Assembly (NCBI RefSeq): GCF_016702655.1
Contig: NZ_JADJDO010000001.1
Span: 558,001 to 622,000, forward strand
Reading direction: 5' to 3'
Length of the DNA: 64,000 bases
Origin: Ideonella sp.
GTDB lineage: Bacteria > Pseudomonadota > Gammaproteobacteria > Burkholderiales > Burkholderiaceae_C
Position 1 is the stretch's first letter; every line of letters starts with the position of its first letter. Positions 34,334 to 42,574 of this stretch are shown here, one piece after another. Both the position numbers and the translations under genes were made by a program. The notes beneath the pieces were generated by a model. The model saw nothing but the letters and a program-made list of their open reading frames with translations. It was not told where the DNA came from and ran no database searches.

Positions 34334-36202
34334 ATGCCATTGACCCTGGAGAGAATCAACGCCGCGACGCAGGCCGAGTTCGCGGCGCTGCTGGACGGCA
34401 CCTACGAGCACTCGCCGTGGATTGCCGAGCGCGCCTGGGCGCAGCGTCCGTTCAAGAGCCTGGCGCAGTTGAAGTTCGCGCTGGCGTCGGTCGTGCGCGA
34501 GGCCGGCCGCGACGCGCAGCTTGCGCTGATCCGCGCCCACCCCGAGCTCGCCGGCAAGGCGATGGTCGCGGGTACGCTGACCGCCGAATCGACGCACGAG
34601 CAGGGCAAGGCCGGCCTCACCGACTGCACGGCCGCGGAGTTCGCGCAGATCCAGCGCCTCAATGCCGACTACAACGCGCGCTTCGGCTTCCCGTTCATCC
34701 TGGCCGTGCGCGGGCCGCGCGGCACCGGCCTCGCCAAGGCGCAGATCATCGCCGCCTTCGAGCGCCGGGTTGCGAACCACCCCGACTTCGAGCTCGCCGA
34801 GTGCCTGCGCAACATCCACCGCATTGCCGAGATCCGGCTCAATGACAAATTCGGCGCCACGCCCGAACTCGGCAACCAGGTGTGGGACTGGGCGGAGGCG
34901 CTCGCCACCGAGAGCGACCCCGGCTACCAGGAGCAGGGCCAGCTCACCGTGACCTACCTGACGCCGGCACACCAGGCCTGCGCGCGCCGGCTGCAGCAGT
35001 GGATGCGCGAGTGCGGCTTCGACGAAGCGCACATCGACGCGGTCGGCAACGTCGTCGGCGTGTACTGGGGCCACGACGAAGCCGAGGCGAGGGCCAGGCA
35101 CAGGCCCTCCCCTGGACAGGGGAGTGGTGGGGAGGGGTCGGGTCACAGCCCTGCAGGCGATCCGGCGAGCAGCCGCAGGCTGCTCACGGGATCGCACTAC
35201 GACACGGTGAGGAACGGCGGCAAGTACGACGGGCGCCTGGGCATCCTCGTGCCGATGGCCTGCGTGCGCGAGCTGCATCGCGCCGGACGGCGCCTGCCCT
35301 ACGGCCTCGAAGTGATCGCCTTCGCCGAGGAGGAAGGCCAGCGCTACAAGGCGACCTTCCTCGGCTCGGGCGCGCTGATCGGCCACTTCGACGAAGCCTG
35401 GCTTGCGCAGCGCGATGCCGACGGCGTGAGCATGCGCGACGCCATGCACGCCGCCGGCCTGCCCGGCACGATGGAGACGATCCGCGCGATGCAGCGCGAC
35501 CCGGCACGCTACCTCGGCTTCGTCGAGGTGCACATCGAGCAGGGACCGGTGCTCGCCGAGCTCGACCTGCCGCTCGCGGTGGTGACGTCGATCAACGGCG
35601 GCGTGCGCTACCAGGGCGAGGTGATCGGCGTCGCGAGCCACGCCGGAACGACGCCGATGGACCGCCGGCGCGACGCGGCGACGGCGGTCGCAGAGCTCGC
35701 GCTCTACCTCGAGCGGCGCGGCAGCGCGGTGCCCGACCTCGTCGCGACGATGGGGCTGCTCGAGGTGCCGTCGGGTTCGATCAACGTCGTCCCGGGGCGC
35801 TGCCGCTTCAGCCTCGACATCCGCGCGACGACCGACGGCGTGCGCGACGCCTGCGCGGCCGACGTGCTCGCCGAGCTCGCCGCAATCTGCGCTCGGCGCG
35901 GGCTGCAGCACCGGCTCGAGGAGACGATGCGCGCCGCCGCGGCGCCGAGCGATCCCGTGTGGCAGGCGCGCTGGGAGCGCGCGGTCGCATCGACCGGCCT
36001 GCCGCTGCACCGCATGCCCAGCGGCGCCGGCCACGACGCGATGAAGCTGCACGAGGTGATGCCGCAGGCGATGCTGTTCATGCGCGGCGGCAACGCCGGC
36101 ATCAGCCACAACCCGCTCGAAGAGATCAGCAACGACGACACCGAGCTGTGCGTACGCGCCTTCCAGAACCTGCTCGAACTGCTTGCCGGAGGACTCAAGT
36201 GA
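34334..36202 (+). CDS. uraD-allC: OHCU decarboxylase-allantoate amidohydrolase fusion
   Basis: Bifunctional 622-residue enzyme. Residues 1-170 are OHCU decarboxylase (UraD: INAATQAEFAALLDGTYEHS, IRAHPELAGKA, YNARFGFPFILAVRG, EIRLNDKF), making S-allantoin. Residues 190-622 are an M20-type allantoate amidohydrolase (AllC) with metal ligands in TGSHYDTVRNGGKYDGR, IAFAEEEGQRYKATFLGS and VEVHIEQGPVLAE, and GAGHDAMKL near the end. Between VVGVYWGHD and LLTGSHYD an extra 30 residues or so (about 255-284) are encoded by hairpin repeats. The GTG of the next gene overlaps the stop. Confidence 0.95.
   Translation: MPLTLERINAATQAEFAALLDGTYEHSPWIAERAWAQRPFKSLAQLKFALASVVREAGRDAQLALIRAHPELAGKAMVAGTLTAESTHEQGKAGLTDCTAAEFAQIQRLNADYNARFGFPFILAVRGPRGTGLAKAQIIAAFERRVANHPDFELAECLRNIHRIAEIRLNDKFGATPELGNQVWDWAEALATESDPGYQEQGQLTVTYLTPAHQACARRLQQWMRECGFDEAHIDAVGNVVGVYWGHDEAEARARHRPSPGQGSGGEGSGHSPAGDPASSRRLLTGSHYDTVRNGGKYDGRLGILVPMACVRELHRAGRRLPYGLEVIAFAEEEGQRYKATFLGSGALIGHFDEAWLAQRDADGVSMRDAMHAAGLPGTMETIRAMQRDPARYLGFVEVHIEQGPVLAELDLPLAVVTSINGGVRYQGEVIGVASHAGTTPMDRRRDAATAVAELALYLERRGSAVPDLVATMGLLEVPSGSINVVPGRCRFSLDIRATTDGVRDACAADVLAELAAICARRGLQHRLEETMRAAAAPSDPVWQARWERAVASTGLPLHRMPSGAGHDAMKLHEVMPQAMLFMRGGNAGISHNPLEEISNDDTELCVRAFQNLLELLAGGLK
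35096..35187 (+). repeat. Hairpin repeats inserted in frame in uraD-allC
   Basis: Contains CCCTCCCCTGGACAGGGGAG, a CCCTCTCCCC-type hairpin like that at 29070-29097, and a second perfect hairpin GAGCAGCC(GCA)GGCTGCTC at 35167-35185. It encodes a Gly/Ser/Pro-rich stretch of about 30 residues just before the first metal-ligand motif of the AllC domain. Confidence 0.7.
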
Positions 36203-37437
36203 CGCAACCCGAAACCGAACGCCTCGACGCCTGGATCGACGCCCATTTCGACGAGGAGGTGCGCTTCCTGCAGGCCCTGGTGCAGGTGCCCACCGACACG
36301 CCGCCGGGCAACAACGCGCCCCACGCCGAGCGCACCGCCGAGCTGCTCGCGGGCTTCGGCTTCGCGGCCGAGAAGCATCCGGTGCCGGCGCAGGAAGTGG
36401 CCGACTACGGCCTCGCGTCGATCACGAACCTGATCGTGCGCCGCCGCTACGGCGAAGGCCCGACGATCGCGCTCAACGCGCATGGCGACGTGGTGCCGCC
36501 CGGCGAAGGCTGGACGCACGGGCCCTATAGCGGCGAAGTGGTGGATGGCAGGCTCTACGGCCGCGCGTCGGCGGTGAGCAAGAGCGACTTCGCGACCTTC
36601 ACCTTCGCGACGCGCGCGCTCGAGTCGCTGCAGGCGGCGCTCAAGGGCAGCGTCGAGCTGCACTTCACCTACGACGAGGAGTTCGGCGGCGAGCTCGGGC
36701 CGGGCTGGCTGCTCCGGCACGGCCTGACCAAGCCCGACCTGCTGCTCGCGGCAGGCTTTTCCTATCAGGTCGTGACCGCGCACAACGGCTGCCTGCAGAT
36801 GGAAGTCACGGTGCACGGGAAGATGGCGCACGCCGCCATTCCCGACACCGGCGTCGACGCGCTGCAGGGCGCGGTGGCGATCCTGAACGCGCTGTACGCG
36901 CAGAACGCGCTCTACAGGCAGGTCACGTCGAAGGTGGCGGGCATCACGCACCCGTACCTGAACGTCGGCCGCATCGAGGGCGGCACCAACACCAACGTCG
37001 TTCCGGGCAAGGTCGTCTTCAAGCTCGACCGGCGCATGATCCCCGAGGAAGACCCGGCCGAAGTCGAGGCGACGATCCGGCGCGTGATTGCGGACGCCGC
37101 CGCAACGCGGCCGGGCATCACGGTCGAGATCAAACGCCTGCTGCTTGCCCACTCGATGCAGCCGTTGCCGGGCAACCGCGCGCTCGTCGAAGCCTTGCAG
37201 AGGCATGGCGAGGCCATCTTCGGCGAGGCGATCCCGACCTCGGGCACGCCGCTCTACACCGATGTGCGGCTGTACGCCGAGCGCGGCGTGCCGGCCGCGA
37301 TCTACGGCGCCGGGCCGCGCACGGTGTTCGAGTCCAACGCCAAGCGCGCCGACGAACACCTCGTCCTCGAAGACCTGCGGCGCGCGACCAAGGTCGTCGC
37401 GCGGACGCTGTTCGACCTGCTCGCCAGCCGACGATGA
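36199..37437 (+). CDS. M20 family metallohydrolase (ArgE/DapE type)
   Basis: Zinc-dependent amidohydrolase/peptidase, 412 residues from a GTG overlapping the uraD-allC stop, with GGAGG just upstream. Motifs: ALNAHGDVVPPGEGWTHGP near 91 (metal His and catalytic Asp), FTYDEEFGGELGPGWLL near 155 (catalytic Glu), and a dimerisation lid around 200-310 (HGKMAHAAIPDTGVDAL). It is closer to the ArgE/DapE branch than to the AllC/hydantoinase branch. Tight coupling to the allantoate gene suggests a purine-derived ureido substrate such as ureidoglycolate, but this is an inference. Confidence 0.85.
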   Translation: MTQPETERLDAWIDAHFDEEVRFLQALVQVPTDTPPGNNAPHAERTAELLAGFGFAAEKHPVPAQEVADYGLASITNLIVRRRYGEGPTIALNAHGDVVPPGEGWTHGPYSGEVVDGRLYGRASAVSKSDFATFTFATRALESLQAALKGSVELHFTYDEEFGGELGPGWLLRHGLTKPDLLLAAGFSYQVVTAHNGCLQMEVTVHGKMAHAAIPDTGVDALQGAVAILNALYAQNALYRQVTSKVAGITHPYLNVGRIEGGTNTNVVPGKVVFKLDRRMIPEEDPAEVEATIRRVIADAAATRPGITVEIKRLLLAHSMQPLPGNRALVEALQRHGEAIFGEAIPTSGTPLYTDVRLYAERGVPAAIYGAGPRTVFESNAKRADEHLVLEDLRRATKVVARTLFDLLASRR

Positions 37438-39068
37438 TTCGGCGCATGCGGCCGGGCTCGTTCGCGGCAGGGCTCGCAGCCTTGCTCGCGGCCGGCCTCG
37501 CGGGCTGCGGCGGCGGCGGCGGTGACGCGCCCGCCCCGCCGCCTGCGGTTGCCGCGCTTCCCGCCGATCGTGTCAGCGCGGCGTCGCCGGTCGCCCCCGG
37601 CTGCACCGGTGGCAGCACGGGCGGCAACTTCCATCTGAACGCCGAGGTCGAACCCTTCGTCGCCATCGACCCCGGCAACGCGCAGCACCTCGTCGCCACC
37701 TGGCAGCAGGACCGCTGGAGCAACGGCGGCGCGCGCGCGATCGTGAGCGCGGCCTCGTTCGACGGTGGCGCAAGCTGGACGCGCGTACTGCAGCCGCTGT
37801 CGCGCTGCGGCGGCGGCACGGCGGCAGGCGGCGGCGACTACGAGCGCGCGTCCGACCCCTGGGTCGACATCGGCCCCGACGGCAGCGTGCACCTGATGGC
37901 GCTCGCGTTCTCGGGCAGCGCGGGATCGGCGTCGATGAGCGCCATGCTCGCAAGCCGCTCGACCGACGGCGGCCTGACCTGGAGCACGCCGGCGACGCTG
38001 ATCGCCGATGGTGCGGCAGTCTTCAACGACAAGAACACGCTCAGCGCCGACCCGACCGACGCCGACTTCGTCTACGCCGTGTGGGACCGGCTCGCGGCGA
38101 CCGGCGGCGGGCCGACCTGGTTTGCGCGCTCGACCGACGCCGGCCGCAGTTGGGAGCCGGCGCGCATGATCTTCAACCCGGGCCTGACGAGCCAGACGAT
38201 AGGCAACCGCATCGTCGTGATCGCCGACGGCCCGGCGCGCGGCCTGCTCGTCAACGTGTTCACGCAGATCGACATCGTGGCCGGCAGGGCGCGCAACAGC
38301 CTGGGCGTGATCCGCTCGGCCGACCAGGGCCAGACCTGGTCGGCGCCCCGGCGCATTGCCGACATGCAGGGTGTCGGCGCGCGCGACCCCGACGACGGCA
38401 CGCCCATCCGCGACGGCGCGATCCTCCCCACCATCGCCGCCGGCCCGGGCGGCGTGCTCTGGGTCGCGTGGCAGGACAGCCGCTTCAGCGGCGGGCTGCG
38501 CGATGCGATCGCGGTCTCGCGCTCGCTCGACGCAGGCCAGACCTGGAGCCTTCCGGTCGCCGTCAACCGCGACGCCGCGGTCGCCGCGTTCACGCCCGCC
38601 CTCGCCATGCGCGCCGACGGCACGGTCGGCCTGACGCACTACGACCTGCGCCCCGACCGGCCCGGCGCGACGCTCGCGCAGGCATGGCTGCTCACGTCGC
38701 GCGACGGCCAGACCTGGGCCGAGACCGCGCTCTGGACGCCGTTCGACCTCGGCGCCGCGCCGCGCGTGGATGCCGGGCTCTTTCTCGGCGACTACCAAGG
38801 CCTGGTGGCGGGCGCGACGCAGTTCCTGCCGCTGTTGGCGATGTCGTCGCCCGACGCTGCCAACCCGAGCGACCTGTTCCTGTTGCCCGTCGGTGGCGCG
38901 GCCGCCACGCAAAGCACCCACAGGGCGCGCCAGGCCCTCGCCGCGCCTGCGCGCGGCGAGCAAGCGCTGCGCCAGCGCGTGCACGAGGGCACCGTGCGCA
39001 GCATGGAGCGCCGCCTGCCCGGCTGGAGCCGGCGCATGGGCATCGCGCCAGATGCGCCGCCGCGCTGA
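37434..39068 (+). CDS. Asp-box (BNR) beta-propeller lipoprotein
   Basis: A 544-residue exported lipoprotein: hydrophobic signal with lipobox LAGC near residue 21-24, followed by a Gly run. The rest is a sialidase-like beta-propeller with six Asp-box motifs (SFDGGASW, STDGGLTW, STDAGRSW, SADQGQTW, SLDAGQTW, SRDGQTW). The Arg triad of true sialidases cannot be confirmed by eye, so enzymatic activity is uncertain. The start overlaps the M20 stop (ATGA), so it is translated with the purine operon, an odd place for a propeller lipoprotein. Confidence 0.8.
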   Translation: MIRRMRPGSFAAGLAALLAAGLAGCGGGGGDAPAPPPAVAALPADRVSAASPVAPGCTGGSTGGNFHLNAEVEPFVAIDPGNAQHLVATWQQDRWSNGGARAIVSAASFDGGASWTRVLQPLSRCGGGTAAGGGDYERASDPWVDIGPDGSVHLMALAFSGSAGSASMSAMLASRSTDGGLTWSTPATLIADGAAVFNDKNTLSADPTDADFVYAVWDRLAATGGGPTWFARSTDAGRSWEPARMIFNPGLTSQTIGNRIVVIADGPARGLLVNVFTQIDIVAGRARNSLGVIRSADQGQTWSAPRRIADMQGVGARDPDDGTPIRDGAILPTIAAGPGGVLWVAWQDSRFSGGLRDAIAVSRSLDAGQTWSLPVAVNRDAAVAAFTPALAMRADGTVGLTHYDLRPDRPGATLAQAWLLTSRDGQTWAETALWTPFDLGAAPRVDAGLFLGDYQGLVAGATQFLPLLAMSSPDAANPSDLFLLPVGGAAATQSTHRARQALAAPARGEQALRQRVHEGTVRSMERRLPGWSRRMGIAPDAPPR

Positions 39069-39387
39069 CGGACCGCGACCTCGGAGAGTCTGTCGAGTGG
39101 CTCGACGCCCGGCCCGTCGTGGGTCTCGCCGACCTGGAAGCGCTGGGCCCGCCACCGCGATCCGACACGACCGGCGAAGCCGGGCGATCGCCCGCGCGGG
39201 GCTGCCCCAAGCGGGCGAGTCCCCCTTGCGGGGGCGAAGCCGCAGGCGTCACGGGGCTCGACTTGCCTGCACTCGCAAGCCCGCCTGACAGGGGCTTGCC
39301 CCGAGGCGCTGCGCGGCGCGCGATGCGAGAATGCGCGGCGCTTCAGCTCGCATCATCAACGCGCTCCGTCGCCGAGGAACCAGACAG
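39069..39387. other. Gap holding palindromic repeats
   Basis: 319 bases without a supported gene. Around 39176-39260 are GC-rich palindromes of the window's repeat family (TCGCCCGC...GCGGGCGA, GGGGCTGCCCC, CCCCCTTGCGGGGG, GCCGCAGGCG), then CAAGCCC...GGGCTTG near 39280-39297. The first 100 bases could be read as protein but match nothing I recognise. Confidence 0.6.
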
Positions 39388-40425
39388 ATGGCATTCGCAT
39401 CGATCACCCGCCGCGCCGCCCTGGCGGTTCTTGCCACCGCCCCGCTGCTGGCCGCGGCCCAGGAAACGCCGGTCAAGTTCCAGCTCGACTGGCGCTTCGA
39501 GGGGCCGGCGGCGATGTTCCTCGTGCCTGCGGCCAAGGGCTACTTCAAGAACGAGAAGCTCAACGTCACGATCGACGCCGGCAACGGCTCGGGCGGCACC
39601 GTCACGCGCGTCGCATCGGGCACCTACGACATGGGCTTCGCCGACCTTGCCGCGCTGATGGAGTTCCACGCCAACAACCCGACCGCCCCCAACAAGCCGG
39701 TCGCGGTGATGATGGTCTACAACAACACGCCGGCGGCAGTGCTGGCGCTGAAGAAGTCGGGCATCAAGGCGCCCGCCGACCTGAATGGCAAGAAGCTCGG
39801 CGCGCCGGTGTTCGACGCCGGGCGCAAGGCCTTTCCGATCTTCGCCAAGGCCAACAGCGTGACCGGCGTCGCGTGGACGAGCATGGACCCGCCGCTGCGC
39901 GAGACGATGCTGGTGCGCGGCGATGTCGACGCGATCACCGGTTTCTCGTTCACCTCGCTGCTCAACCTCGAGGCGCGCGGCGTCAAGGCCGACGACGTGG
40001 TCGTGCTGCCCTACCCACAGTACGGCGTCAAGCTGTACGGCAACGCGATCATCGTCGGCGAGGAGTTCCTGAAGAAGAACCCCGAGGCGGTGAAGGCCTT
40101 CCTGCGTGCGTTCTCCAAGGGCATGAAGGACGTGATCGCCGACCCCAAGGCCGGCATCGCGACCGTCAAGGCGCGCGACGGCATCATCAACGAGGCGCTC
40201 GAACTGCGGCGCCTGAAGCTCTGCCTCGACGCAACCGTGCTCACGCCCGACGCCAAGTCCGAAGGATTCGGCAACGCGCTCGCGCCGCGCCTGTCGCTGA
40301 TGGCGAGCCAGGTCTCGGACGCCTTCGCGACCAAGGACCGCGTGAACCCGGCCGCGATCTGGAACGGCAGCCTGCTGCCGAGCGCCGCCGAACGCGACCT
40401 CTTCGCCGCGGCGCCGAAGAAGTGA
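39388..40425 (+). CDS. ABC transporter substrate-binding protein (NMT1/THI5-like)
   Basis: Periplasmic binding protein of the NitT/TauT or pyrimidine-precursor type, 345 residues. Signal peptide with an RR-containing start (ITRRAALAVLATAPLLAAA) cut before QETP. NMT1-like core: VKFQLDWRFEGPAAMFLVPA, KGYFKNEKLNVTIDAGNGSG, ASGTYDMGFADLAALMEFH. Related proteins bind nitrate, taurine, thiamine precursors or nucleobase-like rings; the purine setting suggests a purine or its breakdown product. First gene of a three-gene importer. Confidence 0.88.
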   Translation: MAFASITRRAALAVLATAPLLAAAQETPVKFQLDWRFEGPAAMFLVPAAKGYFKNEKLNVTIDAGNGSGGTVTRVASGTYDMGFADLAALMEFHANNPTAPNKPVAVMMVYNNTPAAVLALKKSGIKAPADLNGKKLGAPVFDAGRKAFPIFAKANSVTGVAWTSMDPPLRETMLVRGDVDAITGFSFTSLLNLEARGVKADDVVVLPYPQYGVKLYGNAIIVGEEFLKKNPEAVKAFLRAFSKGMKDVIADPKAGIATVKARDGIINEALELRRLKLCLDATVLTPDAKSEGFGNALAPRLSLMASQVSDAFATKDRVNPAAIWNGSLLPSAAERDLFAAAPKK

Positions 40426-41264
40426 CCGCTGCGGCTGCTGGGGGGGCCGGCGTCGGGGCGCCCTTCGTCGACTTCCAGGGCGTCTGGCTCGCCTACAACG
40501 ACGAGCTGCTCGCCCAGGGCCAGTTCGCGGTCGAGGACATCACGCTCGCCGCCGCCGAGGGCGCGTTCATCGCCATCGTCGGCCCGTCGGGCTGCGGCAA
40601 GTCCACGTTCATGAAGCTGACGACGGGCCTGAAGATGCCCAGCCGCGGCAGCATCCGCATCGGCGGCGCGCCGGTCACCGGGCCCTTGAAGATCAGCGGC
40701 ATGGCGTTCCAGGCGCCGTCGCTGCTGCCCTGGCGCACGACGCTGGACAACGTGTTGCTGCCGCTCGAGATCGTCGAACCCTACCGCTCGCAGTTCAAGC
40801 GCCAGCGCGACCAGTTTCGCGAGCGCGCCTGCCGGCTGCTCGCCACCGTCGGCCTCGCCGGCTACGAGGACAAGTTCCCGTGGCAGCTCTCGGGCGGCAT
40901 GCAGCAGCGCGCGTCGATCTGCCGCGCGCTGATCCACGAGCCGCGCATGCTGCTGCTCGACGAGCCCTTCGGCGCGCTCGACGCCTTCACGCGCGAGGAG
41001 CTGTGGTGCACGCTGCGCGACCTGCATGCGGCGCAGCGCTTCAACGTCATCCTCGTCACGCACGACCTGCGCGAGAGCGTGTTCCTCGCCGACACGGTCT
41101 ACGTGATGAGCAAGGGGCCGGGGCGCATCGTCGTGCGGCGCGACATCGACCTCGAACGTCCGCGCGACCTCGAGGTGACCTACACGACGCACTTCACCGA
41201 CATCGTGCACGAGTTGCGCGGCCACATCGGCGCGCTGCGCAAGCCGGCGGGGGTTGGCGCGTGA
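40422..41264 (+). CDS. ABC transporter ATP-binding protein
   Basis: ATPase of the same importer, 280 residues from a GTG overlapping the previous stop (GTGA). Walker A VGPSGCGKST near 47, Q-loop FQAPSLLPWRTTLDN, signature LSGGMQQRASI near 160, Walker B MLLLDEPFGALD, H-loop VTHDLRES. The NitT/TauT (SsuB/TauB) arrangement of FQ...LLPWRT is typical. The permease gene again begins with an overlapping GTG. Confidence 0.93.
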   Translation: MTAAAAGGAGVGAPFVDFQGVWLAYNDELLAQGQFAVEDITLAAAEGAFIAIVGPSGCGKSTFMKLTTGLKMPSRGSIRIGGAPVTGPLKISGMAFQAPSLLPWRTTLDNVLLPLEIVEPYRSQFKRQRDQFRERACRLLATVGLAGYEDKFPWQLSGGMQQRASICRALIHEPRMLLLDEPFGALDAFTREELWCTLRDLHAAQRFNVILVTHDLRESVFLADTVYVMSKGPGRIVVRRDIDLERPRDLEVTYTTHFTDIVHELRGHIGALRKPAGVGA

Positions 41265-42025
41265 ACAAGGCCCTGGAGCGCTGGTCGCCGCTGCTGCTGC
41301 TCGTCGCCACGCTCGCGCTGTGGCAGGGCATCTGCAGCGGCTTCTCGGTCAGCGAGTTCATCTTCCCCAGCCCTTGGCGCATCGTCGAGCAGACCTGGGA
41401 GCATCGCGGCACCATCCTCGGCCACGCCTGGCGCACCTTCTGGGTCACGATGGTGGGCTTTGCGATCGCGATCGCGGTGGGCGTGCTGCTCGGCTTCCTG
41501 ATGGGCAGCTCGCGCCTCGCCTACAGCGCCATGTACCCGCTGATGACGGGCTTCAACGCGCTGCCCAAGGCGGCCTTCGTGCCGATCCTCGTCGTCTGGT
41601 TCGGCATCGGCGCCGGGCCGGCGATCCTGACCGCATTCCTGATCTCGTTCTTCCCGATCATGGTCAACATCGCCACCGGGCTGGCGACGCTCGAACCCGA
41701 GCTCGAGGACGTGCTGCGCGTGCTCGGCGCCAGGCGCTGGGACGTGCTCGTCAAGGTCGGCCTGCCGCGCTCGATGCCCTACTTCTTCGGCTCGCTCAAG
41801 GTCGCGATCACGCTCGCCTTCGTCGGCACCACGGTCTCGGAGATGACAGCGAGCAACGAGGGTATCGGCTACCTGCTGATCTCGGCCGGCTCGTCGATGC
41901 AGATGGGCCTGGCGTTCTCGGGCCTCGTCGTCGTCGGTGCGATGGCGATGGGCATGTACGAGCTGTTCTCGGTGATCGAGAAGCGCACCACCGGCTGGGC
42001 GCATCGCGGGTCGAACGCCGCTTGA
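41261..42025 (+). CDS. ABC transporter permease
   Basis: Inner-membrane permease, 254 residues with about six helices and the EAA-type loop (ATLEPELEDVLRVLGARRWDVLVKVGLPRSMPYF, near 143-177). GTG start overlaps the stop of the ATPase gene. FNALPKAAFVPILVVWFGIG is the conserved TauC/SsuC segment before the loop. Followed immediately by the deaminase gene. Confidence 0.92.
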   Translation: MNKALERWSPLLLLVATLALWQGICSGFSVSEFIFPSPWRIVEQTWEHRGTILGHAWRTFWVTMVGFAIAIAVGVLLGFLMGSSRLAYSAMYPLMTGFNALPKAAFVPILVVWFGIGAGPAILTAFLISFFPIMVNIATGLATLEPELEDVLRVLGARRWDVLVKVGLPRSMPYFFGSLKVAITLAFVGTTVSEMTASNEGIGYLLISAGSSMQMGLAFSGLVVVGAMAMGMYELFSVIEKRTTGWAHRGSNAA

Positions 42026-42033
42026 GTGTCGCG

Positions 42034-42546
42034 ATGGACGAGCCAAGCCGCGCGCAGTTCGTGCGCCATCTGCGCCGCGCGAATGCCGTCGGCGCGCGCG
42101 CGATGACGCTCGGGCGGCATCCGTTCGGTGCGATTCTCGTCGCGCCCGACCACGAGACCGTGCTCGCCGAGCAGGGCAATGTCGACACCGTCAACCATGC
42201 CGAGAGCGTGCTCGCGCGCACGGCGGTGCTGAACTTCGCGCCGGATTACCTGTGGCGCTGCACGCTGGTCACGAACGTCGAGCCCTGCTGCATGTGCGCC
42301 GGCACACAGTACTGGGCGAACATCGGCCGCCTTGTCTACGGGCTCGAAGAACGCCGCCTGTTGCTGCTCACCGGCAACCACGCCGAGAACCCGACCATGG
42401 ACCTGCCCTGCCGCGAGGTGTTCGCGCGCGGCCAGAAGGCGGTGCAGGTGATCGGCCCCGTGCCCGAGGTCGAGGCCGAGATAGCGGCGCTGCACGCCGG
42501 CTTCTGGGGCGCTCACCCGGGCGCGCCGCAGGTCGGGCGGACCTGA
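42034..42546 (+). CDS. CDA-fold nucleobase deaminase, guanine-deaminase-like
   Basis: Zinc-dependent deaminase of the cytidine-deaminase fold, 170 residues. Active site: VNHAESVLART (His ligand, catalytic Glu) near 50 and NVEPCCMCAGTQYW (two Cys ligands) near 82. C-terminal part (LPCREVFARGQKAVQVIGP) resembles bacterial GuaD-like proteins. It ends the ABC operon; a TTG at 42022 overlapping the permease stop is an alternative start. Coupling to the importer suggests that the imported ring carries an exocyclic amine, for example guanine, but the substrate is not proven. Confidence 0.85.
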   Translation: MDEPSRAQFVRHLRRANAVGARAMTLGRHPFGAILVAPDHETVLAEQGNVDTVNHAESVLARTAVLNFAPDYLWRCTLVTNVEPCCMCAGTQYWANIGRLVYGLEERRLLLLTGNHAENPTMDLPCREVFARGQKAVQVIGPVPEVEAEIAALHAGFWGAHPGAPQVGRT

Positions 42547-42574
42547 GAGGCTGAGTCGAAGCGAAGCGCGTCGC

